From contig OX327690.1 of the NCBI GenBank assembly GCA_946807835.1, forward strand, positions 12,248,501 to 12,312,500: a DNA stretch of 64,000 nt, in the 5' to 3' direction. Shown here piece after piece: positions 10,758 through 22,275 of the stretch. The translations under genes and the position numbers were made by a program. The notes below the pieces were generated by a model. That model was not told where the DNA came from. It did no database searches and was given only the letters and a program-made list of their open reading frames with translations. This DNA is from Ailanthus altissimus (lineage: Eukaryota > Streptophyta > Magnoliopsida > Sapindales > Simaroubaceae). The first letter of the stretch is position 1. The number at the start of each line of letters is the position of its first letter.

Positions 10758-11794
10758 TAGGAGTGGACAATTTTGGATTCAAGAATTCCTGAATTCAATC
10801 AGGATGTCAAAAAATGTTAGGGACACTTTTCAGGTCGAGACGATTCTTGACCTAATCTCGGGTTTGGTTGAAACTTTTTGACTTTTTTTTATATTAAAAC
10901 ATCGTCATTTTGATTCAGAATGTGTTGGGTCAGGTCGAGTATTTCTAAATTAAATTTAAAATATTCAAATACAATTTAGATTTTAATTATGTTAAATATT
11001 ATTTTTTTAAATTCAATTATGTTAATGTTATTATTTCAAATTCAATTTGAATTTATACTATGTGAATTATTATAATTTGATTAATTTTGAAATTGATTCA
11101 TTTCAAATTCAATTACGATAAATACTGTAATTATAAATCTAATTTCGAGTTGAAATATATTAAATATTATAATTTAAAATATTATTTTGATTTTAATTAC
11201 GTTAAATATTATGGATTTGAATTGCGTTAAATGCTATTTGAAATTTAATTACGTTAAATATTATAATTTGATTAATTTTAAAATCGATTCATTCTAAATC
11301 CAATTACGTTAAATGTTATAATTATAAATTTAATGTTGAATTGAAATATGTTAAATATTATAATTTAAAATATTATTTCGATTTCAATTACGTTAAATAT
11401 TATGAATTCAAGTTCAATTGCATTAAATATTATAATTTCAAATTCTATTTCGATTTCAATTACGTTAAATATTATAATTCCGAACCTTTTTTTGATTTTA
11501 ATTATATTAAATATTATTATTCAAAATTAAAATTAGTTATGTTTAATGTTATTATTCTAAATCCAACTTTGAATTTAATTGAAGTTTTTTTTATAAAAAA
11601 AATTAAATTTTAAAAAAATGGGTTCGGGTTGGGAAATTTTCGTTCAGGTTCAGAATATTTTTGAACCCAACCTAACCCATTCGGGACAAAAAAAAAATTT
11701 CAAACGTGTTCCGAACCTATTTTCCTTTCCGTCCCGAGCCGAAATTTCAAGACAAGTTGGAACGAGTTAGATTCAGGAATAATACCCACCCCTA
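10758..11794. mobile_element. hAT-like non-autonomous element, nested
   Basis: Ends TAGGAGTGGACAATTTTGG (left) and, inverted from the right, TAGGGGTGGGTATTATTCC. The TAGGGGTGGG start is typical of plant hAT elements. A perfect 8-bp duplication GAATGGAT flanks it (10750-10757, 11795-11802), the hAT length. Subterminal GGGTTCGGGTTGGG and its complement CCCAACCTAACCCA occur near the right end. The interior is almost entirely AT-rich repeats and there is no transposase. It inserted into the PIF/Harbinger-like element. Confidence 0.82.
10975..11590. repeat. AT-rich tandem array inside the hAT-like element
   Basis: The words AATTACGTTAAATATTATAA and AATTTGATT recur about every 45 bp. A larger unit repeats with an offset of 191 bp: the block starting TATAATTTGATTAATTTT at 11071 recurs at 11262. 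The open frame at 11341-11613, rich in FNYVKYY repeats, is a by-product of this array and not a gene. Confidence 0.8.
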
Positions 11795-12396
11795 GAATGG
11801 ATAATTTGTAGTACTAACTTATGTTTGAGTAAATATGACTAATAGAAATTATTTTAGAAGAAATTTATTTAAATAAATACACTACCATCGATGCAAATTA
11901 ATTATCAATTTGTAGTTGAATATTATATTATTAACAAATTATTTATTAAGAATTGTTGAAAATTAATTTAATTTTAGTTATATCATATATTTGTTTATTA
12001 ATAAATAATATTACTAATTAAATGACTTACTAATCTTAATTTTACGAGATAAAAAAAATTAATAAAACTAACTATATATTTTTCCCAAAAAAACTAAGTG
12101 CATTATATTGATTAAAAAACTAACTAAATTATAAAATAATATTTATAAATAATAATAATAATAATATATCTAAAATATTAATTTAGAACTTTCTTTGAAG
12201 GTTTAAATAATTTCTCCCAAGTATCCTAAGGTTACCAATAGGACACTTTTTTCATTTTTACTTCATAAAAATGTGGGCCTAGGATAATTAGTGAATGGGC
12301 GACGATGAATTTTGCTTGCACCAAACACAAGATTGGACAAAAATTCACCAAAATAATCCAATTCCACTACTTATCCTTATACCAAACACACCCTTA

Positions 12397-12545
12397 GGAT
12401 ATGTTTGGTACGTGGCTTTGGATTGAATTATAATATAATGGAATGTATTAATTTAGTACGATTTTACAGTTTGGTATTATGAGATTAATGAATTATAATG
12501 TACATAATATATATTTTTATTAGTTTTATTATTTTATCATTATTG
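12397..12545. other. Possible second MITE-like fragment
   Basis: Immediately after the PIF/Harbinger-like right end, the sequence restarts with GGATATGTTTGGTACG, another TGTTTGG-type terminus preceded by TTA. No matching right end was found before the Tat sequence begins near 12550, so it may be truncated. Confidence 0.3.
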
Positions 12546-12549
12546 CTTT

Positions 12550-15290
12550 TTATTGATATACTTTTTGACATGCATTGCACTTTTTGACCAATTCTTTAAT
12601 GTCGTTAAACGTGGTAGGACAATAATATTTTATTTTAAAGATTTTGTGGGTTAAAGCATCTAGTTTGAAATGATTTTCACATATTCCTTCTTCATGTATT
12701 TCACAGAGCACGTATTTATTTTATCAAGTGCTAAACAGCTTGGGTAGGGAAAGGAGTACCTTTGTCGGTAGAGGAAGCTATAAATGATAGTATAACGAGA
12801 TGCTTTATATCTTAGTTATATTGCTTCTTAATAATTTTGTAGCAAGATTCCTTTCTCTATAAAATCTTGAATTTGGTCCATCTAACTAGGTCGTGGGTCG
12901 ACGTGCATTATATCTTCGAATTCTTCCATTTTTATGCTTGGTATGAGGATGAATTTGAGAGGAACAAATCACAATATTCGAGCTTCCTATATCGAGAAGC
13001 TATGGATGCTAGGATATCTACCTTGCGATTTTCTCCTCTTGATATCTGTTACATGACCACCTCTTCAAATTTCTTCTTTATTGTTTCGACCATTTTACGG
13101 TATACAGTCATGTTGTATCCTTAAGTCTCGTATCATTTATTAACTTTGTTGATGATAAGCTATGAATCACTTTTGATGAGGACTCTCTTGGCGAGAATTG
13201 ATTGCACGACTCTTAGTCCACTAAGGAGGAGGGCCTTATACTCGGCCCTATTATTAGTGGTTGGGAACTAAATTTGATTGCATAGTTGAGTTTATCTCCT
13301 TTTGAATTAATAAGAATTACATCAACCTCGTATCGTTTTGAATTTGAGGCCCAATTAAGGAAGAACGTCTTGGTAGGAGTGTAAGGGGGATTCTTTTCCT
13401 TGGTTACCTAGGGATTCTTCATACAAGGTGTCCTCTTTAACCTAGTCTCTGAATGTGCATTCTATAATGAAGTCAGCAAAGGCCTATGCCTTAATGACTG
13501 CTCTTAATTTATATTGTATGTCGAACTCACTGAACTTGATTGCCCATTTGACAAGATGTCCATGGAGGTCTGTATTGTAAAGAATTTATCTTAAAGGCTG
13601 GTCTATGAGAATGATTACTATGTAGGCTCAGAAGTAAGGCCATAACTTTCGTCGATTATGACTATCACAAAGCTAGCATTTCTGCTAGTGAATAACGGGT
13701 CTTAATATCCGTAAATACTTTGCTAGTGAAATAGACTAGTTTCTAGATGTTTTCTTCTTCATTGACCAGTGTTATGTTTATCGCTTGAGAGAAGACTCTT
13801 AAGTCCTCGATCAGATTGTCCCCTATTTTTTATACACTGAGATTGAGTGGTTAAACTAAGTACCTATTCAGTTTTTGGAAGGTTTCCTTGTATTGTAGGG
13901 TATCTTGTTTTGTTTTTGCTCTTGATAACTTGAAAAAAATCAAAGCATTTATCAATAGCTTTTGAAAGGAATCAGCTAAGAGTAGTTATTTAGCCTATGA
14001 GCCTCTATATTTCTTTAACTGTACTTAAAGACTTCATCTTGATGATTGCTCAAACTATTTTTGGATTAACTTTTATTCCTCATTGGCTTACTAGAAAGCA
14101 CAAGCATTCTCCAAACTCAACCCTGAATGTGCATTTTTTAAGATTTAGCTTTATGTTGTGTTCTCTCAAGATTTTAAAGGTTTCTTTGAGGTTATTTATA
14201 TGACCTTCTGCCTGTTCAGACTTTGAAATCATGTCATTTATATATACTTCTATGATTTTCCCTATCAGAGATTTGAAAAGCTTGTTGACAAGTTTTTGGT
14301 AAGTGGCACTTGTGTTTATGAGTTCTAACGGCATAACCTTATAGCTGTAAGTTCCTTGATGAGTGATGAAAGAAGTCTTTTCTTAATCTGATGAGAATAT
14401 TTTGATCTGATTGTATCTTGAGAATGTGTCAGGTTGTGGCATATACTAACTTATTGATCTTTAGCAGGAGAAAACTATCTTTTAGATAGGCTTTATTCAA
14501 ATCTATAAAGTCCACACATATTCTTCATTTTCCATTTGCTTTCTTAACCATAACAACATTGGCTAACCATTTTAGATAGTGGATTTTTTGAATGAATCCT
14601 GCTACCAAGAGTTTTTTTTACTTTCGTTGTAGTAGCTTCATTTCTTTTCTGATTAACGATTCTTCTTTTTTTCTTAATTGGCTTGAAAGATAGGTTGATC
14701 AGTTAATGTGAGTTGACGATAAGGTCAATTCCTGGCATGTCTTTGTACGACCAGACAAAGACATCTAAAAACTCTCTTATTAGAGAGATTAATTTTTCCC
14801 CTATCTTCAACCTTGACTATAAGCCTATTTTTATAGCTAACTGTCATTGTTTTGGCGTAGCATTTATTTTTTTAGATGTTGGTATGTTATGACTTCCAAC
14901 AACATTATGCAACTATCTCTAAACTCGTAAAGGGGAGTCTATGTGCGGTTAATCTTAATATCGTTAATGGCAAAGTCACTAAGTTTCTTTAAATATTATA
15001 TCCATTGGCTCCCTATTTTGATGAACACTTTATCTACTTCCATCCCAGTTATTTGGATAGTCATAACCAAACGTCATCATGAGGATAACTAACAGCTTTG
15101 GCATCTTTCTCGATAAACATATCGACACTGAATGTACTTGGAGTTTCTTAGTAGTAAGAGTATTACACATCATTTGGTGCCCTATAAGCAAGTATCGTAA
15201 ATCTCATACTTGTATTATACCCCTTGAGATGATCATAGTTGTTTCTTGTGTCAGAGAGTCTTCAAGCTCTAAACTCATCTAGGCATCCAT
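12550..15290 (-). pseudogene. Tat-type Ty3/Gypsy pol (PR-RT-RH-aRH-INT start)
   Basis: Minus strand, right to left. Protease flank FIEKDAKAVSYPHDD is near 15130. RT runs about 14810-14080, with VFVWSYKDMPGIDL, MVKKANGKWRICVDFIDLNK and, after a break, TYQKLVNKLFKSLIGKIIEV then VYINDMISKSEQAEGH. There the catalytic pair reads IND, not VDD. The first RNase H is about 13850-13490, with LVYFTSKVFTDIKTRYSLAE, QPLRQILYNTDLHGHLVKWA and KAQAFADFIIECT. The second, plant-type RNase H is about 13400-13100, with NNRAEYKALL. The integrase zinc finger is at 12710-12553 (EIHEEGICENH, then CNACQK). RNase H duplication with RT before INT marks the Tat lineage. It is split by many stops and frameshifts. The rest of INT and the 3' LTR are missing at the left. 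Confidence 0.88.
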
Positions 15291-16353
15291 TCCTTATTAG
15301 TTGATCTATTTGGATTCGTAAGTTTATGCATTCATTGGTGGTTTATTTGTGGTCCTAATAGAACTCACATCTTTATTCCTATTTAGTCGTTTAGGTGATG
15401 CAAAGAGAGGTTTTGGCTTTTCGAACAAACCTTTTTCTTTAATAGCCTTAAATAATACTATAAGTGAGACTGCTGTAGAAATGTATTTTTCTTCTTGTGC
15501 CTTAACTACTCTAGAAGGGGATTTTCTTGTTCCTTCTTTACTACCTTCTCGAGATGGATCTTTTCACGGGTACTTTGTTGTTCTTTATAGATTTGTATCT
15601 CTACGCTCTCCTTTTGCTCTCATTTCGGGGGGACTTTTAGGGTCTCACCCTTTTGACTTTCCTTGTGCATTTACTTCAGCTATCCTGTTTGCTATTTCTT
15701 CTTCTTTGATTTTTATGTATTAAGGCGTTTGTTCATAAAGGTGACAAATGGGCTTTCTAATAAAGAGTACTATAATCAACTTATCTCAAGCCATTCTTTT
15801 ATCGCTTCTATTGCAACGAGTATGTCAAATGCTCCAAGCTAGATTACCTCATTATAGAATCTCTGCATAAAATTCCTAAAGCTCTCGTTATGACCTTGTT
15901 TAAGTCACGAAAACTATTGAAGATCTCTAGCCTTTTCATAAGCTCCTTGGAAATGCTAAACAGAATCCTCAATTAGTTCGCTGAATGAGGAAAAACTCCT
16001 TTATCTCGGGCTCTTTTACCAAAGCTGGGCTTGTCCATTTAAGTTGACATGGAACAATCAACACATCTACTTCTATCTGAATATGGCAATTGATAATAAA
16101 TATGTTATCTAATCAATGTAGCAATAGGGATCTATTATGCCTTTATAAGTTAGGAGATTTGATAGCTTGAATCCCTCTGGTAACTCCATGTCCCTGACTT
16201 CATTGATAAGAGGAGATTTTCTCTCTCACTCAGTTGCTTTTGGTGTAAGAAGCTTTTGATTTTTCCTAATCTCCAGAAGTTAGTGTAGTTTTTCCTTTAG
16301 GTTTTAAACCTTCTCAACCAAATAATCCTTATTTTTAAATGCCAAGTTGTATT
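15291..16353 (-). pseudogene. Tat gag region, right-hand part before the nested LTR
   Basis: Lies upstream (minus sense) of the protease in gag position. Part of it (about 16030-16290) recurs at 63588-63850 with good similarity, showing it is a dispersed element sequence. Readable minus fragments such as ELMKRLEIFNSFRDLNKVI fit a Gypsy retrotrans_gag domain. The plus-strand ORF at 15349-15723 is a shadow. GTATT at 16349-16353 is one copy of the target duplication of the nested LTR. Confidence 0.65.
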
Positions 16354-18825
16354 TGTTGGGATTTGTGCTTACATGTCATCCCATAATATATAAATACATA
16401 TTGATTGTATTTATACAATTATTATTTCTAATAAAATCATTAATATTATATTTATTAAATGGTAAGATGCTTGTAACGTTTTAGACATTGTATGATCTGA
16501 AAGAGTTCAAATTTGGTCTAAAAGAGTTTAGACCAGGGTTAAGAGTTAGCAACGCTAATAGTTATAAACACTAAGAGTTAGTGGTACTAAGAGTTAGCAA
16601 AATCTAATGAGTTAGAGCCTTGTCTGAAATGGGACAATGACCTGAGAATATATTAGTAATGATATAGCTGCAATGAGTTGCAGATGATGCTAAGAAATAT
16701 CATTATGCAAGTATGTTCTCAAACATAATGTTCCTAATCTAATTTCATCGATGCGGGTCTATCGGTGAAACCCATTAATATAGATTAGTGTATGTCTATA
16801 TCTGGATGGTCCAGATGGTTACTCTTAGCAAACCATGAGCTTAGTAGGAAGCTCGTATAGAGATGCAGGTATTCCGTAAGGACTGAATATTGAACAGACT
16901 CACGAAGACATCCAATAGACATCTCATAAAGCCGTCAATGGAAGGTCTTCCGAGTTGAGTAGTATTTGTGGTCCTTTGACCTGAGTGCCACGGTGGGCTT
17001 GTAAGTGATCCACCATGATTTGGTTCCACACATGTCAGAAACCTTTTATGGTCTGACCACTGGGTGTCGCTGGGTATGGTCCGATGCTCATGGAGTTCGG
17101 TGTGCGTAGATATGGGATCCATCAGCTCATATGAGTGGGTTGTATATCCTAATGCTCTGAGATTATATTTCAGAAAGTCTTGTGGCCGTAACCATAAACC
17201 TCGAAAAAGATATTCCGGAGGAATAAACAATATCACAAAAGTGTTTGTGGATATTGTTTTATGAAATATAAATCTAGAGATAAGTTCGTGGTTGAGCAAA
17301 TAGAGATTTGACAGTGATGATCTATATCTCTGCTCTTCAAGGATATAAATGATAGAAGGATTATACGAATATGTAATAACCTCAACTTGTATGGTCTAAC
17401 ATGCTAATTTGTAATATCCGTAACGTGTGTGTGGGACATTGTTCACGGACGTATGGAGGAGCTCTATATGACAAATTAGGTGTGGACCTAGAGAGTCTCA
17501 CAATATGAAGTATACTCGTTGTGCACTGGGGTAGCGGATTGGATTGAATAGTTCGATCCAATAAATTTCAGCAAAAGAGAACGATTGTTTAGGGATCCCT
17601 CGGATTGTACATTTGTCAAGACTTAACTGTTAAGTACATCACTTAATTAATTAACAAGGGTTGTTAATTAATAGAATATTGACAAATGGCAAAATTTGTT
17701 CCATAATTTGATTTTACCTTTTTACCATTTAACCATGGTAGTAAAAATTAGTAAGGTAAAAAGTAATTATTCAAAATTGTTTTGAATAATTAAATCATAT
17801 ATTATTATTATATTATTAGATAATATTATAATATATATAGATCATGGCATTGTATTTTAATACAATGAGGAGCCTAGATGTTGGCCATTTAATTACCCAT
17901 TATAATTAAAGTGATTATAATTGTTAGGTAAAGATTAATTTTGGTGGCCATTATTCTAGTGCTTGGTTTAATTAATTCTAAATGGGAGACCAACAATAAA
18001 ATTGGTGGAGCACTTCATTTTATTTATTTTGTTTAATCAAAGTGTTGAATAAACAAAATGAATTTTGGCAAAACAATTGAATTCATTCATTCAATTTTGG
18101 GAGAAGAATTTGGCAATGGCAAGGAAGAGAGGTAAGAGAGAGTTTTGGTTTTTGTTCTTTCAAGTGTTGAAAAAATAAACAAACTTCTCTTCATCTCCTT
18201 CTTTAATGGATGACCAAAAATGAATGATATGTAAATGGAGAAAAAGATAATTATTTTGCAAAGAGTTGTTCAAAATAATTATCATATAGAAATTGTTTCT
18301 AAGATTAATATACAAGAGTTGTATATTAAATATTTTTAATTAATACAAGAGTTGTATAGAAAATATTTACCATCTCCATTTAAGAAACAAAAATTGTATT
18401 CAAAAGAGTTTGAATACAAGTGCTCAAAATTCTAAATACTAAGCTACCATTCTAGCTCCTTAATCCCACCAAAAGTTATGGACTAGAATTGTTCAACATA
18501 TACTTCAAGGTGAGCTCTTCACATAGATTATTGAAGAACTTGAAGAATTTGTAAAGCTACATTCATTAGGTGAGTATTTTACATTATATTTTTAGTACAA
18601 TATTGTTCATCATATATATTTTGTATATTTGTTATACTTGTTCATATATGTGATATATGTTGTTCATCATATTTTTATAATTGTTATGCTTATGCATATA
18701 TATGATATATGTTGAATTTGTTAAAATAGGTGTATTTTGTTATATGCTTCCGCTACGCATATGGTAATTTTTGAAATTACGTATACACTCGGATTATCAC
18801 ACACTCTATAATACAACACCCAACA
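16354..18825 (+). mobile_element. Solo Copia-type LTR, copy B, TSD GTATT
   Basis: Starts TGTTGGGATTTGTGCTTAC at 16354 and ends ACACCCAACA at 18825. GTATT flanks both sides exactly (16349-16353 and 18826-18830), so this is a complete solo LTR of 2472 bp. It is the inverted counterpart of copy A. The Tat gag reads across it: 16353 and 18826 join into one minus-strand element. A solo LTR arises by recombination between the two LTRs of a full element. Confidence 0.92.
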
Positions 18826-19556
18826 GTATTGTTCGATATACTCAGGTCCTCTAATTCTATCGAGAACTCTTCTAACATCCTCTTTATCTTTGTTGTTACT
18901 TCTCTTTTTATTCAAGATTCTCCTAGCATCTCCTTTGTTCTTGTTATCGTCTTTCTTTCTATTTATAATTTATTGGGCATCTTTATATAACCATTGTCTC
19001 TTCTCAGCCCATCTATGATCCTTCGAGTATGAGTTCCCTCTAAGTCATGATTGGCATTAGTTTTCTTGAGAAGTTTTGAGTCTTCGACTTCTGATTGGCT
19101 AGGGAGTGATCGTGACCTTCTTAGCATGATCCCAAAATTGGTGGTCAACACTCCCTTTCAAATAGGCCAAAACTCATTTTCCCTTTTGTTCTGAGGTAAA
19201 TCGATGAGGGTTTCTGGCTTTTCTTGCTATGGGAATGACATTTTTGGGTGCAATGAAGTACTATTGTAACTCAGGAATTGGATAAAACTCATGTGTTCCT
19301 TCTGGATTTTTGTCTTTTTCCAAAATTTTCTCAATTAATTATTTCAATTCATCCATTTCTTATCGTTACTTTCTTAGTTCTTTCTCTAATGCTCTCTAAC
19401 AAGTTGGTGGCTTTCTTATTGTTATGTTATATTTCTACAAATGTATTGGGTTTATACGCTGTTTCGTGCAGCCATGGAGCGAGTGGTGACAATTTTTTAT
19501 TGTTTATCTTTCATACTCTCTGTCTAGTTTCAATAGCTTTTTTGTTTAATTTTTAG
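18826..19556 (-). pseudogene. Tat gag N-terminal/leader region beyond the nested LTR
   Basis: Continuation of the element interrupted by LTR copy B. Minus-strand fragments are highly charged, for example NKKRSNNKDKEDVRRVLDRI, followed by further broken frames. The region ends at a primer-binding-like site at 19557. The plus-strand hydrophobic ORF at 19278-19556 is its shadow. Assignment rests on position more than on recognisable motifs. Confidence 0.55.
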
Positions 19557-19568
19557 AGATAGTGCCAA
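19557..19568 (-). other. Possible Tat primer-binding site
   Basis: Minus strand reads TTGGCACTATCT, a decayed form of the TTGGCGCC-type site used by Tat elements. It lies five bases inside a putative LTR end (GGGGTCA on the minus strand, at 19574). Confidence 0.4.
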
Positions 19569-19573
19569 AATAT

Positions 19574-20756
19574 TGACCCCAAAATTTGGTAACTTATAAG
19601 TCAATGAGTTGAATTTATTTTTTTAATAAAGCTTGACTCTGATGTTTAGGATAGGACAGGATTAAATCAATCTAGATCACTCTTCCCCCATAGATATTTC
19701 GTCTAAAGAGAATCCTATAACTAAAGAGAAAGTCAGACCATGCCAGATATTTTTTTCGGCATAGGCACTCTGATACTTAAGTTAGCAACTATCCAGAAAA
19801 ATAAAAAAAATAAGACAATAATGTAAAGAAAGTGTATAGCTCGATATATATTTTGTGTGTACTATTAATATGTATGATGATGATAATCATTGTCTATCTT
19901 TAACAATCTCTAAATGATTCTAAGATTCCCAATGTATAATTTACTAACTTATTTAGAGGGTAAGGATACTATTAGAATTTAAAAGCCTTATAAACATTCC
20001 CTCTCTGGATTTTACTATCTAAATTTTTTTGAAATTAAACTAGGTCTTTTCTTACCCTAGTAGGACTTACATCATGATTTTAGGGATCTTCCTTGAATTT
20101 AAGGATCTTTCTCAAATAAGCTTAACCTTATCTACGACTCTTGTAAGTTAAGTCATTGTTTTATAAACTTTCTTTAATCTTTGAAATGGTTGTATTTTAA
20201 CCTGTCTTCTGCTTGATAAAGGCATAGATTGTTCCCCTTGTTTAGATTCTAACCAAATAGGGTAGTTAGGTTACAACTAATATTCTGATCAGCTCCATGG
20301 GTTGTGAGTCTAACCGAACAAGATAGTCAAGTTGTAACTAATGTTTTTACTTTTGACTAGCTCAATAAGAGTGTAAGTCTCTTTTTTTTAATCTGACCGA
20401 ATAGAGTAACTGAGTTATGACTAATGTTCTAACCAGCATGGAGAGTATAGATCATTTTCTCTCCTTTAGAGTTTGGCCGAAAAAGGTAACTAAGTTATGA
20501 CTAATGTTCTGATTAGCTCAGAGATGATACCCATGACTCAAGGATATTATTAGGTTGATGTTGTCTTTTGAGCATTTATGAATCGAGATATCTTGGGCCG
20601 TCTGGGCCGAAGTCTTTTAAATCTAATGGGCTAAAGCCTTTGGGCCTTGTACACTGAAATCTAGAGAGAACAATTTTGGCTACCCATAATTTTAACTCCA
20701 TATCTACCCCTACTCTTTATCTCCCTCTTTAATCCTTCTAATTGGTATTGTAATAA
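19574..20756 (-). repeat. Probable 5' LTR of the Tat element
   Basis: Non-coding sequence on the upstream side of the primer-binding-like site. The left end TGACCCC gives the expected CA terminus on the minus strand. The opposite end could not be fixed. The region stops at the Mutator-like MITE at 20757 and may be truncated by it. It contains a degenerate four-unit repeat. Confidence 0.4.
20245..20525 (+). repeat. Four degenerate 60-80-bp tandem units
   Basis: Each unit has ACCGAA..AG(G)GTA(A)CT, then GTTATGACTAATGTTCT, then AGCTCA. Copies start near 20255, 20318, 20398 and 20475. Unit spacing varies through T-rich insertions. It lies within the putative Tat LTR. Confidence 0.65.
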
Positions 20757-20765
20757 TTTTTACAA

Positions 20766-21479
20766 GGGATATTATCATCAATATCCTTGTATATGGCCTA
20801 AATTCACCAATACCTACAAGTTAAAAAATCGACATTAATACTCAATTATTTTACAAAATATACACAGATGTCCAATTGTTAGTAGTTTGTCATTAAAGTT
20901 AACAAATCCAAAGATAATCAAGTTATTTTACACTTTAAATATTTAAGTTCCTTCAAAAAATAATAAATAATAAAATATAAAAATAAATAACCGGACAAAA
21001 TGGCCGCTCCATCAACGACCACTTTGGCCATTGGAACGGCGGCCAAAATGGTCGCTACTTCTAGCAGCCATTTTGGCTGCTAGCTTTTTGTTTTTTAATT
21101 TTTTAAAGTGTTTTTATTATTATATTTTAATTTTATTTATTATTATTATTTTAAATTATATTTTAATTTGTTTTTAAGTATTTAAAAAATTTTATTTTAT
21201 TTTATTTTATTTATTATTTTATAAAGGATTTTCATTATATTTTTTTAAAGTCAAAATTTTAGAACTCATGTAAGTAATTGTGATGTCAGTTTTGTTCAAC
21301 ATATAAAGAGTAATTTGGTCATTTGATATTAATTATATAAAATTTTTTAATTTAATAGAATATTTTTAACGATTAGACATTAATGCATATTTTATTAAAA
21401 AGTTGAATATTAATATCGATTTCTTAAATATTTGAGTATTAGTAAAATTAAGTCATACTTCAAGAATATTAAAAATCTC
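20766..21479. mobile_element. Mutator-like MITE with long TIRs and 9-bp TSD
   Basis: Terminal inverted repeats of roughly 120 bp. The left arm (from GGGATATTATCATC) and the inverted right arm (from AGAGATTTTTAATATTC) share, in order, CTTG, TATG, CTAA, ATAC, AAATCGA(C/T)ATTAATA and TGTC(C/T)AAT. The flanks TTTTTACAA (20757-20765) and TTTTTGCAA (21480-21488) match at 8 of 9 positions, as expected for an old 9-bp Mutator-type duplication. There is no transposase. The centre holds a small GC-rich patch with TGGCCGCT/GGCCATTTTGG inverted words (20998-21082). Confidence 0.75.
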
Positions 21480-21488
21480 TTTTTGCAA

Positions 21489-22079
21489 AGTTCAATTATT
21501 TATCTGTTAATAATTTGCAAATCTAAATTAAGTTACTTTTAATATATAAAAAAAGGCTTTATCATATCATACCTAAATGTAAATGTAAAAAAAAAAAATC
21601 GTTTTTGTTTCAAAATCAGGTAGAGAATTTAGAAATAGTTTAATTGAATATTAAATATTATTAGAAAAAACAGTGAAGGCATTTAATTATGAAATTTGTC
21701 AGATGGGTTTGACTGTTACATAGATCCATTTCAAATTTTATATTACAAATTTTAAGTTTTAAATTATTGATAGGCATGCTGATCAAATGACGGGTAATAA
21801 GTGATTTCACCCTACACTACTTGTCCATGTTAGAGGTATTCTATGCATCTTTATTCGGCGAATACATAAAAAAAGAAATCAGAAACCGATATCGTTTTGC
21901 TAATTTCAAATTAAATAAACAAAAAGAAACCCAATGAGCTGACGTATTAACATAATCATTTTTCCACATCATCCTTTTTACTCCACAATACTTGTCCATG
22001 TCAGCATATTTTACCAGATTTTTATCAATAATTTTTTTATACAAATTTTTGATATATTCTACCAATAATGGTGTTAGAT
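21489..22079. other. Unassigned AT-rich region
   Basis: No gene found. The first 70 bases resemble the inner part of the neighbouring Mutator-like TIR, so it may hold a fragment of a related MITE. The phrase ACTTGTCCATGT occurs twice (near 21819 and 21991). The ORF at 21841-22065 (minus) shows no family signal. Confidence 0.4.
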
Positions 22080-22216
22080 TATTATCACAAGTTAGTGTTA
22101 AAGTATATTGTAATGCATTCTGCTATAAATTAGTGATAATAAAAAAATTATGACAATATTTATCACAAATTTATGATAGTACCAAATTTTTATCACGAAT
22201 TTTCTTTTTGTAGTAG
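22080..22216. mobile_element. Possible CACTA-type terminus
   Basis: Reversed from the right edge the sequence reads CTACTACAAAAAGAAAATTC, close to the CACTACAAGAAAA start of plant CACTA elements. It is followed by repeated subterminal words of the type TTTATCAC(A/G)AATTT. The opposite end was not found. Confidence 0.4.
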
Positions 22217-22275
22217 TAATTATTGAGAATAAAATTATTGAATCATGTAAAAAAAATTAAAAATATAATAAAATA

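Larger units (their letters stand above)
10674..12393. mobile_element. PIF/Harbinger-like element with TTA target duplication
   Basis: The left end GGGCATGCTTGACATGCAAG at 10674 pairs as a terminal inverted repeat with the right end ACCAAACACACCC (inverted: GGGTGTGTTTGGTATAAGG) at 12393. The differences are mostly transitions. TTA flanks both sides (10671-10673 and 12394-12396), the usual PIF/Harbinger duplication. No transposase is visible. Once the 1037-bp nested hAT-like element is subtracted, about 680 bp remain, so this was a non-autonomous (MITE-like) element. It sits in what would be the intron after the last RanBPM-like exon. Confidence 0.65.

Noticed and set aside
11341..11613. 90-codon ORF rich in FNYVKYY repeats
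   Set aside because: It is the translation of an AT-rich tandem array inside a hAT-like element; neighbouring units carry stops.
15349..15723. 124-codon plus ORF with hydrophobic stretches
   Set aside because: Antisense to the Tat gag region on the minus strand; no domain, promoter or splice signals.
1..18825. LTR copies A and B as the two LTRs of a single element
   Set aside because: They are inverted, and copy B has its own GTATT duplication, so B is an independent solo insertion.
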